Below are positions 44,969-55,800 of a stretch of 64,000 bases of DNA, piece by piece. A program made the translations under genes and the position numbers. The stretch is from Kryptolebias marmoratus (taxonomy: Eukaryota; Chordata; Actinopteri; Cyprinodontiformes; Rivulidae). Positions within the stretch are counted from its first letter, which is position 1; each line of letters opens with the position of its first letter. The stretch is taken from contig NC_051450.1 of assembly GCF_001649575.2 (NCBI RefSeq), positions 11,732,357-11,796,356 on the forward strand, in the 5' to 3' direction. The notes beneath the pieces were generated by a model. That model was not told the DNA's origin. It searched no databases and saw nothing but the letters and a program-made list of their open reading frames with translations.

Positions 44969-47195
44969 CTCTTTAATTCTCTATATTTTCAGCTGGTTGT
45001 ATGTTATGAAAAATATTTATAGTTATAGTTATAAGGTTGAAAGTGCCTGAGTTAAATATGGTCTAAACTGAATCTATTGCTCCTTTGTTCAAGTTGTCAA
45101 AATTTATCTACTCAATTACCAGAAAAAAAGCCAGAACTCAATCATCTACCAGATCTTTGCATTTTAGGACATATTGTACAAAACAAAATGCAAACTTTAT
45201 GTCTGTAGATTATGAAGCTCAACTGAGCTATCATTTATACACAAGCCAAGCGCCTTTAAATGCAATTTCTCAAAGCTGTGAGCACTACCGCTGAATTTCT
45301 GCTATCCTCAGGGACGTAATTATATAAATCAAAACCCTGGCAAATGCTGACAAAATTTTCTGGATGGCTAAATACCACTTGGTATAAAATTGTTTATTGC
45401 AGTTTGTGTGAATTGACTTTCTGAAAGCAAAATAAAAAAGGAGTGAAACTACTGCAGACAAATGATGATAAAGGTCTCACTTTGGGTTCAAATTGCACAC
45501 ACTTTTCTACCAAATAAATATGTATTTTTGGCTCCAATGCTGCTCTTTAACCCTAAAGAAATATGTAAAATGTTTACCTCATCTGTTTTTCTACTTGGAA
45601 TAACAATACATAAACTGTTGGGATGGAAATGGGTTGTGTCTTATTATTAAAAAGAAAGGTTGGCCATTTCCAACTGTCAAAGCTGTGCAAAGAAAAACTG
45701 TAAATTTTGGTAATTTCCTTCACTTTTTGCCACTGACAGGCATGATTATGGGTTCTTATGTGTGAAAGTTCACATTACCAGCAGCAACAATAGTGAACAA
45801 GTGGGCAGTATAAAGCAAACACGCTCCAATGTTGCGCACCAACCTTGACGATGAACACAAACAGCTGCAGCACAACTGCAAGTGATTGAAAAGTCAGTGT
45901 TAAACTTGCCTGTTTTCGGGGCGGGCACCCGAGTTAATAAAACAGCCGCGTTTGAGAGGTAATCCTGATGCAATTTCATCCTAATTTAAAAATGGAGAAG
46001 CTCTGATAAAAGAGCATGTAAAAGCAGGCTTTTGTGCAAGTGCAAACTGCATCAAAACAAAGGGACTTCCAAAGAATGACAAGTTTTTTTTAGGGTAAAA
46101 TGTTCCAGCTGTGACAAAACCCATTGACTTTGCAGCAGATTTGTTTCCCACCCCCTTTATATACATGTGCAACAACAGTTTCCTTTTATCTATGTCTAGT
46201 GTAATATTTGCGTCACTTACTGCATTGCTTCGAAGTATTTGCTAATGTTGCATCATAGGAGTTTATTATAAATATTAGAAAACAAGTACATCAGTGAGTG
46301 ATGCTGAACATGAGGAGAAGATAACAGGGAGTCTAAGATCTGGAAGAAAACAGCAACAAAAAAGAATCTCCGGGTTGCTGATTTTTTTTTTTTTTAGATT
46401 TTTTTTAACCTGGGAAAGAAGGTATTGTTTTGTTTGTTGCTTAGGATGAAATGATTAAATGGTCCTCTGTGGGTTCAGAAGTGCGGCCATTTTTAGGCCC
46501 ATAGAATCCTCTCAAATCCAGCGGGATAAACTTAAAAGTGCAACAAGCAAAAACAAGTTGTTTTTCAAGAGTTGACATTTGAGACAGGCCACAGGCAATA
46601 TATTGAACAAAGCATGGACTTTGACATGTGGCTAAACACAGCTGCTCATGTGTTAGCATGACAATCCCACTTTTGAGTCTTTCCTGGAACTTTTTCACAA
46701 GCGCAGGAGCATTTTAAAAAACAACATCAGTTTTGGGAATGAACAATTTCTCAGCGCAACAGCTGAAGCGGTAACATCTATTTCCCAGCGTTATCAGTTT
46801 CTGAATTCACCTCTTTTATACCTTCCTGTCACCATGGCACCAGCAATAGGAAGCAGTTTGATAACTCAGTCCCTTTATCAGAGGAAAAAAAAAAAGCCTT
46901 GCTGACATTTGGACTAAGATGGCTGATATACCACTGCAGCTGACATTCATTTCACCTCTTTCAGTCCACACGTTCATCTGCCTCTGTGTTCTCACAGACC
47001 AATAATCAAACTGCAGATAGAGTTGGGAAAAAGCTGAGGAATAAAACATGTTTTTGTCTGTGTTGTGAAAACCCAAACATGTTATTTTATTTTAAACCAG
47101 ATACTATATCCATCTCACCTACACTATACCTTTTATCCAATGCTGCTGAATATAAAATGTAAGACTGTATGAAGTAATAAAATCAAAAAGTTTTA
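44969..47195. other. Unique noncoding DNA
   Basis: No gene supported. Short open frames on both strands (for example 46,441-46,698 and 46,816-47,076) lack domains. Poly-T runs lie near 46,381-46,405. Confidence 0.45.
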
Positions 47196-47199
47196 TACC

Positions 47200-47412
47200 A
47201 TGAACAGCCATGTAAAGTTCCACATTGTAGTTGTTTTAAGACAGCAGAAATCCACTTCATTTTGGCTTTACTTGGTTTAACCATTAGCTTGTCAGAATTA
47301 AACTATATTTCTCCAAATAGAGGCAGTTGAAAGTGCCATCAACAACAAGTAAGATAATGATTGTTCCTAGCTTTACCAAAGATCTTCACTTCAAAGGGTC
47401 TGAACTATTGGT
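47200..47412 (+). mobile_element. Family B MITE, right-half fragment
   Basis: The sequence shows the right half of family B: ATTAGCTTGTCAGAATTAAAC, AACAACAAGTAAGATAATG, GTTCCTAGCTTTACC and CAAAGGGTCTGAACTATT. No left arm is present, so the copy is truncated. Confidence 0.6.
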
Positions 47413-48160
47413 GCACTCCATTTGCACTCAAACATTTTTAAGTTCCAAGTCAGAAAAACCACGTGGGAAAGTCCCCAAGATGGAAATTCCTGACCAGCCA
47501 TGACCCTAAAATCTAATGTGGCTGACATGTGTGAGAAAAGTTGCGATAAACCTTTTAATTTTTACTTCAGTCAGTTTATAATGTTAAATTTGAATGCTCA
47601 CAATCCTAAAAGGTTTTCTAACTTGCGACTGGACCACAGTTATGATGGCTCTGCTATCGTTACCAAGTCCAAGTTCTGACCTTTGAGGTAAATAGAGCAC
47701 AGCATGCATAACACTTAGGTGTAAATCTTCTTTGCACCTTCAGCTGCAGGAACATCTGCCTAAATACAGTTTCTCATTCATTTATTAGTTCTTTGTTTGC
47801 AGACAGTCTGCAGATTATTAGTGATGCAGCAGGAACATAAAAAATGAACGCAACTACAAAACAGTAACTTTAAGAAGCAATTTCCCTTTAAATGGCCTCT
47901 CATGTAGTACAGGTCAGAGTTAAAGGTGGGTGTGGGTAAGCAAAACACTTGATTGTAAAAATGACATGCAACCAAAAACAAACGCTGCACTAACAGGCCA
48001 CTCACACAATACTACAGTATGTAATATTTTGCGTCAACATTGTTTCATGAATGACTGTATTGATAATTAGTTTATCCCACTCATGTCAAGAGGTAACTGC
48101 AGTGGGAAGCAAACGGAGAGAAGTCAAAGCATACCAAAGAAAACAATGGCTTGAAAAAAA
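47413..48160. other. Unique noncoding DNA
   Basis: No gene or repeat family recognised. Confidence 0.4.
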
Positions 48161-48164
48161 TAAG

Positions 48165-48780
48165 TTTTTAAGTTAGCCTTTAGTACTTTTAGTTAGTCTT
48201 TCTGTCATGGATTTAAGTATTTTTGAGTTTAGTTTTGGCTTTGGTTCTTAGTGCTTTCCTTTTTGTTTTCAGGGATTATGTTTTCATGTTGCTTTCAGTT
48301 TGGGTTTATTGTTTCTTTATTTTATTTATTCGTCTTTATGTTTAGTTTGGTCTTAGTTCTGTTTTTGCTCCTTGCATTTTTGTTCACTTCTCCTCAGTTT
48401 ATCACTTGTTTGCCTCCCACGCCCATCTACACCTGTCCCCAAGTTTTGTAATCACTCACCTGTGCTCGCTTCCCCTGATTACCCTTGTCTTTAATTACCT
48501 GGTCACTTTCTGCACTTCTTCGCTGGTTCATTCATTCTGATATGCAGTTCTTGTCCTTGTGTTCTTTTTCCTTGCCACGATTTTGCTCCATGTTTTTGTT
48601 CGTTTTTGCTGCCACGTCAGCCTTTTGTTTTTCTTGCTTTTGTTTGTGAATAAATCAGTTTTTTTTACCCAAGATGAGTCTGTGCATTGGGTTTGCCACC
48701 CTCTCCACCCATCTTGACACTTTCTGGTACTTGTAGTTAGCCTTTTGTACCTTTTAGTTAGCCTTTTAGGTAATGTTTAG
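48165..48780 (+). repeat. Short-period minisatellite split by a solo LTR
   Basis: On both sides of the LTR are near-repeats of about 20 bases built on TAGTTAGCCTTTT(A/G)TAC: AAGTTAGCCTTTAGTAC and TTAGTTAGTCTTTC on the left (48,170-48,202), GTAGTTAGCCTTTTGTACC and TTAGTTAGCCTTTTAGG on the right (48,735-48,770). The array therefore existed before the LTR inserted. Confidence 0.55.
48203..48719 (+). mobile_element. Solo LTR with 5-bp target duplication
   Basis: The element starts TGTCATGG and ends CTTGACA, so it has the TG...CA termini and short terminal inverted repeat (TGTCA/TGACA) of retroviral-type LTRs. The five bases CTTTC occur directly before (48,198-48,202) and directly after (48,720-48,724). 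A polyadenylation-like AATAAA is at about 48,648. It aligns with the element at 54,807-55,240 over many segments (CACGCCCATCT, TCGCTGGTTCATT, TCAGCCTTTTG). No internal retroelement genes remain. Probably gypsy-like by target-site length; the family is not certain. Confidence 0.75.
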
Positions 48781-48781
48781 T

Positions 48782-48912
48782 TTTTTTGTGTATGTTATTG
48801 TTAAAAGCTTTTTATATCTGTGTTGTCATTATGTTGTTTTTATGTTTTTTTTTATGTAAAGCCTTGTTGCTGAAAAGTGCTATATAAATAAATTTGACTT
48901 GATTTGACTAAG
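48782..48912 (+). mobile_element. L2-type LINE 3' tail
   Basis: GTAAAGCCTTGTTGCTGAAA, then GTGCTATATAAATAAATTTG and a short TTGACTTGATTTGAC tandem tail, is the usual 3' end of fish L2 LINEs. Only the tail remains. Confidence 0.65.
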
Positions 48913-49440
48913 GTTTTATCAATATTAGATTTTCCTTTCATTTGGGGAGTTAAGTTTAACAAACAGCAAAATGCAATATACTGTGTATTGTCAAATTTGT
49001 AGTAGTCCATTTAAGGTCTGTTTAAGACTTGAGTCATTTAATCAAGAGTACACAGGACAGTACTCAACATATACTAGACTTGTGCCACCTGTCATAAAGG
49101 GATGCCGCTATATTGGGATAAAATATAGAATACACACTCAAGAAATAGGTGTGGGAAAAATATCGTAATATATGTAATATCATATCACTTACATCAAACT
49201 CTTTCACATAAAAAGTATGATATTTTAGCTGTAATATCACAATACATCATGATATTATCACATACTCTGTGATTGTGATATATTACTTTGTACTGTAATA
49301 TAATGAAGCCTAGCCTTTTTCACAAATACTTGTAGCAGATTATTTCTTTAAAAGATTGCCTCAAATTGTCACATTCTTGAAACAAAACCCAATATGTTGA
49401 TTTTCTGATTTGCCTTCAAGCTTAATGCCAGAGAAAAAAG
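48913..49440. other. AT-rich DNA with degenerate palindromic words
   Basis: Between 49,100 and 49,300 the words GTGTGGGAAAAATATCGTAATAT and repeated ATGATATT, AATATCA, TGTGATATATT resemble the ATATCG-rich termini of fish MITEs, but I could not define ends. No gene is seen. Confidence 0.4.
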
Positions 49441-49443
49441 TCA

Positions 49444-49499
49444 AACTAGAATCCAGATGGATTCTAGTTGAAATACAACGCAGATGCGTTGTATTTCAA
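49444..49499. other. Twin adjacent perfect hairpins
   Basis: First stem: AACTAGAATCC (49,444-49,454) with GGATTCTAGTT (49,459-49,469), 11 bp and a 4-base loop. Second stem: TTGAAATACAACGCA (49,468-49,482) with TGCGTTGTATTTCAA (49,485-49,499), 15 bp and a 2-base loop. The two share two bases. No target-site duplications or transposon features were seen. Confidence 0.85.
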
Positions 49500-50339
49500 A
49501 GCACGACAGGTTTTTGGTTCAGCAATAACGTAAAATAACATAGATGGAGTTCAATGCCTCAGGAGGATCACACTAATTTTTTTTTTGTTGAATTAAATTA
49601 GTCATGTTGAATGTGATAATTACTCTTGTTAAGCAAAATCATCATCCGACACTAGGCGCTGCCACAATGTGCCGTGACTCTAGCTTGTGGGCATTTGATT
49701 TTCTTAGTCATAACAGTGGGGGATGGGCTGCCTCTAATTTAATAGCTTTAATGGCTTGCAGCTGGAAGATTTTCCAACAAATGGTGTGCTACGGTATACA
49801 TGTACTGCGCACCAGCTTCATGGTCGCAAAAATGCGCCGCATACAATAGATTTTGCACTTATTAACACACAGTAAATGCTTCATAGTGTTCCAGTAAAAC
49901 CCTAACTGATGTGATGGACCAGCATGCTCTGACTGCCAAGTCATTATGCATAGAAACATTTTATATAAAGCAGCAATAAATGTCCATTAATGCCTGGGAT
50001 GGATGCCATACATCCCAGGCCAAATGTTCTCAGGAAGTGCTGTTACTAGTTATGTTTACATGCACAGCAATATTTTAATTTTTTTATTTAATAAATAAGA
50101 CAATGTTCCAGTTACTGTGTTTACATGAGTTGCATAAAGGCCTTTTTAATTCTTTATTGACAGAGCATGTTCATAGTAATGGGCTTTGACTGCTTTAGAT
50201 CTACTGACACCACTGTGAAGACTAAAGTGGACATGGAAACACTGAAAGATGACCCTCTACGCTCCCCATGACCGACACAATCCATTAGAATGTGGCTGGA
50301 TCACAGCAATCTTGGAAAACATCCAATGTGAAGGCAATT
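49500..50339. other. Unique noncoding DNA
   Basis: No gene supported. A perfect 10-bp hairpin (49,992-50,020) lies here. The 81-codon frame at 49,604-49,849 has no recognisable domain. Confidence 0.4.
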
Positions 50340-51034
50340 ATGATGCTGCTACATTCTTAGTACTCATCAGTTTTTTTGGGGGGTGGGTTCTTTTATTTTT
50401 CTGTGGGGATTCAGCCTATTCCAGAGCTTTCTTCCCTTTTTTGGTGGAGCTGTGGGCTAGCATCAACCCCCAATGGTGCCAACTCATTCTTCTCCAGTTG
50501 TGTCTAATTAGTCATCAGTCCTGCTACTACTTAAGACCTTTTAGACCTCTGCTTGATGCTGGATCATACTGTTAAAAAAGTAATCATTCACTGCCAACTA
50601 TAGTATTGTATTACTTGTGAGAGTCTCTTTTCTTCAAAGTAGTTTTTTGTACTCACCTCGACTGTGTTTTACCTCTCTGTACAGAGAACCTGAAGACAGC
50701 TGGATTGATAACTTAGTTTCTTTTATGATCTTTACTGTGCCACATTCCTCTGAGACAAGACCTCTTCATCGGCTGGGAGAAGTCAGCGGTCAAACCTACC
50801 TGCCTAGCCCACTTTCCACCACACCTCCTGGACTTACTCTCGAACTCCTAGATCCTCTAACCTCCTCCTCTTGGAACCCTAAAGAGAAACAAAAACAAGT
50901 GAGACAAATCAGTTACATTTCCACATCATTTATACCTCAATCTAAAAGACCATTCACCAGCTGTTGTCTCTTTTGATTTTTCAATGGATGCTGCTCCCAA
51001 CCAGACATTCTTAGATCTACCTGAATTTATTGTA
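50340..51034 (+). mobile_element. Repeat-derived block, probable degraded LTR
   Basis: Words such as TTGGTGGAGCTGTGGGCTAG, GTCTAATTAGTCATCAGTCC, GAGAACCTGAAGACAGCTGG, GGCTGGGAGAAGTCAGCGGT and CACCAGCTGTTGTCTCTTTTG match, in order, a repeat I recall as common in teleost genomes and LTR-like in form. The right end is cut by the repeat at 51,037. The open frames of 108 and 119 codons inside it (50,249-50,575 and 50,617-50,976) would then not be host genes. Family identity rests on memory only. Confidence 0.45.
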
Positions 51035-51036
51035 CA

Positions 51037-51395
51037 CATCCATCCATCCATTTCCCTTGTCTGCTTTTTTCTTTCCAGGTCGCAGGGGAGCTGGTGCCTA
51101 TCTCCAGCAGGTACTGAGAGAGAGGAGGGGACAACCTGGACAGGTCACAAGTCCATCTCAGGGACACAGAGACAAACAACCATACGCACTCTCACTCACA
51201 CCTAGGGACAATTTAAAAGTTACCAATGAACCTAACATGCATGTTTTTGGTCAGTGGGAGGAAGCCAAAGTACCCAGAGAAAACCCACATGTGCACATGG
51301 AGAACATGCAAACTCCACGCAGAAAGGTCACGAGGTGAACCTGCGAACATCTTGCTATGTGGTGACAGCACTAACCACTGCACCACTGTGCCACT
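51037..51395 (+). mobile_element. Fish high-copy retroelement (SINE/LINE-tail type)
   Basis: The order CATCCATCCATTTCCC, AGGTCGCAGGGGAGCTGG, GACAGGTCACAAGTCCATC, CACACCTAGGGACAATTTA, CCTAACATGCATGTTTTTGG, GAGAACATGCAAACTCCACG, and CTAACCACTGCACCACTG is unmistakably one of the most abundant dispersed repeats of teleosts. All short open frames across it on both strands are explained by it. A more diverged copy is at 29,524-29,840. Confidence 0.85.
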
Positions 51396-52949
51396 CATTA
51401 TTGTACACATTGGAAATGAAACTTTTAAACCTTATTTTTGTCTTGGTTCCTGGGTTAAGAAATTACTCTGTTTGTTGTAGTTAATATGACAGTTTTGCAT
51501 CCTAAAATGCATTCCCAATATACAACTAAAGAACTAAATGAATGATTTGAACTCAAAATAACACTGCTCAGGACCTCACCAAGACCCCGCAAAGACCATT
51601 CGAGTTCTTTACAAGGACACACAGAAACTGAGACTAAAGTTAAAGCATTTCTACATAAATTATTTCATACCAGCTTCCTCTTTATAGAAATCAGGCTAAC
51701 TGTTATTTCTTGTTTACATGGCTATGATTTAATTAAAGTAGAGCCTTAACCCAGTTCCTATTGGAATATTGCCATGTATGTAACTGAGCTTTGATTGATG
51801 TGTCCACAGTGAGCTTATTGCAGAAGGAAAAAGTGATCTATTTAATCTGTTTATTACTTTTAAAAAGTGTAATTTAAAAGCAAAACATTTACTATTAATG
51901 TCTAAAATTTACCAAACCGCAATTTTAAAAAAAAAATTGAAAACTGAGCATCACACATACAACACAGGATTCAAATTACATTTTATTTCTCTACCACAAT
52001 AATACTTTTGCAGGCAGATGTTAAAAGTCCACACCTGACAGGCTTTAGATGAGGACCCTGACTTTAGGAGGCAATAACGACTTTAAGGTAGAGATTCTTG
52101 ATTAAGAATCATGGTTGCAGCTTGGTTTTGGGAACATTTTGCTCATGTTTTTTTTTTTTTTTTTAATTAAAAAAAAAATACTATTTTAAAAATGGCACAA
52201 AATCGAGGAAATTTGCTTGCTCATGTCAAGGGGTCCGGGTATTGGCCTCCTAATGGGACTGGCAGAACATAACCAGTAATTGAGGCTCATTACGAATGAT
52301 TTGATGCACCTGCTGTTCGGCCCATTTGAATATCTCTCCCTTCTTTCCTCGCCCTTTGCCTTCCAGAACAACAACCTCTTTGCAAACCTAATGTGTGCAA
52401 GATGCTACATGTATTCTTGTTTTGTAGACAGTGTCTCTACCACATTTGTAATTGGTGCACACATTAAGGTCGTAACAAAAATCAAAGGAAAGCACGAAGG
52501 AAACAAACTGGAAAGTGCTTGCTAACTCACTTAGCTTTTAGCAATGTCCTATTTTTGTCTGTAAGAGATGTTCTGCATTATTAAGTAACGAGCTACTAAA
52601 CTAGAAAACTACAGCTCTCTGTTAATGTAGCACAGCCAATAACAACACAAATAGTGTGAGCTGCAGTTCATTTAATAGACTCTTAATTGTCTACAAGCTG
52701 TTTGATTCTGGAAAAGTTTCACATTGATGCAGGAGGTTAATTGAGTCAAGAGTGGTTTAAATAATATCCTGATTGAGCCTGCTTTGACATTTCCTATAAA
52801 GATTTATCGATTATTGACAACTTCCTACTGATAAATTGTAAAAAGTTCACCAAATTTGAGCTATTAATTGTATTTCATTGATAAATAAAGTTGATCAGCT
52901 TTGTCCAGGCTAAAAGGGGCGTGTATAAATAACAATATGAACAGTCTCA
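51396..52949. other. Unique noncoding DNA
   Basis: No gene supported. A T-run/A-run pair lies at 52,149-52,180. A repeat-free patch at 52,265-52,340 (CCAGTAATTGAGGCTCATTA) has weak CNE character. Confidence 0.4.
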
Positions 52950-53258
52950 CATGATGCTGCATGATCTGTTAGCACTTAGTGTTTCTTGGCGATAAAACAC
53001 TCAGCTACTACGACATCATATGTTAGCTCAGGATTTGTAAAACTGACCACACTATAGGAACTCTTACATTTGCTAAGGTAAATTAGCTGTGATTGTCACC
53101 TGCAATGGGGATATTTCCCAATGCTCATCAGTTGTAGATGTGCATCCACTGACTACTTTCTGGGAGTTTTATCAAGATTATCCCAGTGGTTCATGAGCTA
53201 TTTTGTAAACAGACAAACAGGGTTGATCAGAACAATTAATGACAAAGTTTTAAGCAGA
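52950..53258 (+). repeat. Dispersed repeat family A, copy 10
   Basis: It contains ATGATCTGTTAGCACTTAG (52,962), ACTCAGCTACTACGACATC (52,999), TGTAAAACTGACCACACTA, ATGTGCATCCACTGACTACTTTC, GTTCATGAGCTATTTTGTAAAC (53,191), and an AGACAAACAGGGTTGATC tail. Directly followed by a second unit. Confidence 0.8.
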
Positions 53259-53540
53259 GATCTTGTGCAATGAGTGGTGCTCAAAGTAAGCGTCTTGGAT
53301 AACATTTAGCTATAACCACATCACATCTTAGCTCAATATTTGTCAAAATTACAGAGATATATCAATTTTTGTGTTTTTCAAGTTCTGTTAGCTGTAGCTG
53401 CCTTCTTGAATCAGGTTGACTGCAAAAGTTAATCAGTCCTAGATGTCCACCCAGTGATTACTTTATGAGAGTTTTATTAAAATCTGTCCAGTGGTTCATG
53501 AGATATTTTGCTATCAGACAGACAAAGAATACACACACAA
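53259..53540 (+). repeat. Dispersed repeat family A, copy 11 (tandem with copy 10)
   Basis: A second unit starts AGCAGAGATCTTGTGCAATG (53,252) and continues ATTTAGCTATAACCACATC, TTTTGTGTTTTTCAAGTTCTG, GAATCAGGTTGACTGC, GAGTTTTATTAAAATCTGTCC, GTTCATGAGATATTTTGC and ends near AGACAGACAAAGAATACAC. Together with copy 10 it gives the best head-to-tail dimer in the window. Confidence 0.8.
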
Positions 53541-54550
53541 ACATAGGCAAATACATTATCATCCACCTTATTTTATAATGTATTGTGAGCTAACAGAGGC
53601 TAGAAACAAGATGCTAGCAGTACTTACATTAGTTGAGAGGGTGCACTTTAGTTGTTTCATTTTTACAAAATAGTTTTCATTGCCATAACTTCAAAGTCCA
53701 TTTGTTTTCAAATGGACCATCAACTGCAATTTTTTTTGTCAGGAAACATCTTGCAATCTTCAGGAAAAGGGTCATAAAAAGAAGTTATCTGATGAATCTG
53801 CAGAGTTTCGTCTTTCATTGTTGCCAGAGTAGCAAACATTTTGTTTTCGTTGGAGCTCGGCAGCTGGATCTGCATCTGCTCGAGCTAACGGTCCTCAAAG
53901 TGCCGCGGCTGCAGGGTGGGAGTTGAGTGTTACACATTTAGATCCTGAAGGCCTTCGGCTGCCACTCCGCGCTTCATCCCTCTGTAATCTACCCAGACTC
54001 CATCACTGTTATTCACGATAATCAGTATCAGTCACTGAAAATGAAGCTCTGTGCAGGCTGTTATTTCTCCAATCTGTGCGTGGAAGGAAACATTTCTTAA
54101 AAAAATAAAAAAATATATTATCATGGCCTTGTTTTGTTTTATTTAAAATTAGTTTCTTGGATGAATGCTTTAAAAAACACTAATTTACATTCAAAATCAG
54201 CCAGCTGTTTCTGTGAGGGTTCAGTCTTGTTTGATTAGGTTTGATTTTTGTTGTCTTTCATCTCCAGTTAGTTTTCTTTTGCTTGTTTGGTTTAAGATTT
54301 TGAAAGTTCTTCCTTTATTCCTTTTAGATAAACTCTAAAAAAATATAACAAATTTAGTAACTCAGATTATTTCTGCACAAGAAGTCAAGTTGTGGTTTAA
54401 ATATCAGTTCGTTTGGTTTTAAAGTGATTTTTGAGTTATTTAATTTGATTTCTATTTACGTACTTATTATAGTTATCTGATTGGGAAATGATTTGTATCC
54501 TTTGTATCTTATGAAATCCACTAGATTTTGGGTCATTTTGCTTTCTTGTA
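53541..54550. other. Unique noncoding DNA
   Basis: No gene supported. The 97-codon frame at 53,633-53,926 has no domain. A patch at 53,940-54,085 (CACGATAATCAGTATCAG) is repeat-free and mildly GC-rich. Confidence 0.4.
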
Positions 54551-55466
54551 ATGTATTTTTTGAGGTTCTGAATAATTAATATCTTACCTGGTGCAGATAG
54601 CTCTTTGAATGACCTCAGTTTGAAGAAATAGAGTTTAATTCTGACTGGACTTAAGAGCTAACAGCTTGTCAATGTGAGGAAAAGACCAAAGTGGATTGTT
54701 GGCTTCTTGAAGCAACTCTAAAGTCTTTTTAGTTATTTTATAAACCTTTACCCCGCTGTTAGTTTTACATTACATGGTTATTCCAGCAGAAAGATTATGA
54801 TATTCCTGCCAGAATTCCAGTTAATTGTTTCTTTTATTTTGTTATTTAGTTCTCTTTATGTTTTGTCTGGGTTTTGTTCAGTTTTTGTTCTTTGTATCTC
54901 TGTTTCATATCATTATCCACTTGTCCTCAGTCAGCACTTGTTTACTTGCCACGCCCATCTCCATCTGCTCACCTGTGCCCACTTCCCCTAGTTACCCTCT
55001 GCTTTTAAAACCTGATCATTTCCTCCATGTATTCGCTGGTTCATTGTTGTGTCCTTCTAGTTTTCATGTTCTTCTCATGTTTTGCCTCCAGAAGTAATTT
55101 ATGTTAAGTATTGAGTTTAGTTTTTGCTGCCTCATCAGCCTTTTGCTTTTGTTTTCTTTTATTTTAAATAAATCATTTTTTTCCTGGAGTTAGAAGGAGT
55201 CTGCGCATTTGGTTCGCCGCAATCTCCATCCAACCTGGCAGACAGTGATGTAAATATTTATAAAATAGTGTTTATATGAGCTGTTAAGCAGTTTTTCAGA
55301 TTGGATTTGTTTTAATATAACAACAATCCAGCTGGTCAATCTGGTCAAAATTAAACTCTGTCTCCCAACTCAGGTCACTAAAAGAGATATCTACAACAGG
55401 TAAGATATTACTTGTTCGTAACATTTCCATGGAGCCCCACTTTAAAAGGTCTGAACTGTAGCTTTA
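54551..55466. mobile_element. Family B MITE split by a solo LTR
   Basis: Left arm: GAGGTTCTGAATAATTAATATC, TTGAATGACCTCAGTTTGAAG, GAGCTAACAGCTTGTCAATG. Right arm: GTCAATCTGGTCAAAATTAAAC, ATCTACAACAGGTAAGATATTA, GTAACATTTCCATGGAGCCC, AAGGTCTGAACTGTAGCTTTA. The central part is interrupted by an LTR-like element at 54,807-55,240, which must be the younger of the two. Confidence 0.7.
54807..55240 (+). mobile_element. Solo LTR nested in family B
   Basis: It begins TGCCAGAATTCC and ends AACCTGGCA, giving TG...CA ends with the inverted repeat TGCCAG/CTGGCA. It shares ordered segments with the LTR at 48,203-48,719: CACTTGTTTACTTGCCACGC, CTCACCTGTGCCCAC, TTCGCTGGTTCATTG, CATCAGCCTTTTGC, AAATAAATCA, and GTCTGCGCATTTGGTTCGCC. 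I see no clear target duplication. No internal genes. Confidence 0.65.
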
Positions 55467-55800
55467 AAGAGTGAGGGTTGGTTCTCTAAGAAACTACACT
55501 GAGCTTACAGAAAAAGAAGCTGCAGAGAGCGCCCGTGATTGTAAAAGGTGCTTGATTTACTCACTGCATACAAATCATCAAACAGGTTTATGTCATTCAA
55601 TCTGTAAGGGAATCATTTTGAGTATTTCTGTGGCTGCCATCAGTCAAATTCATCTAAGCTACATTAAAAACACAGAGCTGCTGCTGAAGGCATTGACAAT
55701 GGCAAAAGAATTAACGTATAAAAACACCAACGGGGCAAAAGTGATTTTTTTTTGCGTGACAAGGATACTTATTATCTTTGCCTGATTTAGCCATGCAACC
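55467..55800. other. Noncoding DNA with an unrecognised open frame
   Basis: A 104-codon open frame (55,471-55,785) starts inside the end of the family B element region and has no recognisable domain or splice context. I do not call it a gene. Confidence 0.4.

Noticed and set aside
50617..50976. 119-codon plus-strand open frame
   Set aside because: Lies inside a block I believe is a degraded LTR-like repeat; no known protein resemblance.
51213..51484. Overlapping open frames on both strands
   Set aside because: They translate the high-copy fish repeat at 51,037-51,395.
52149..52180. Adjacent poly-T and poly-A tracts as a possible hairpin
   Set aside because: Pairing of homopolymers alone is not informative.
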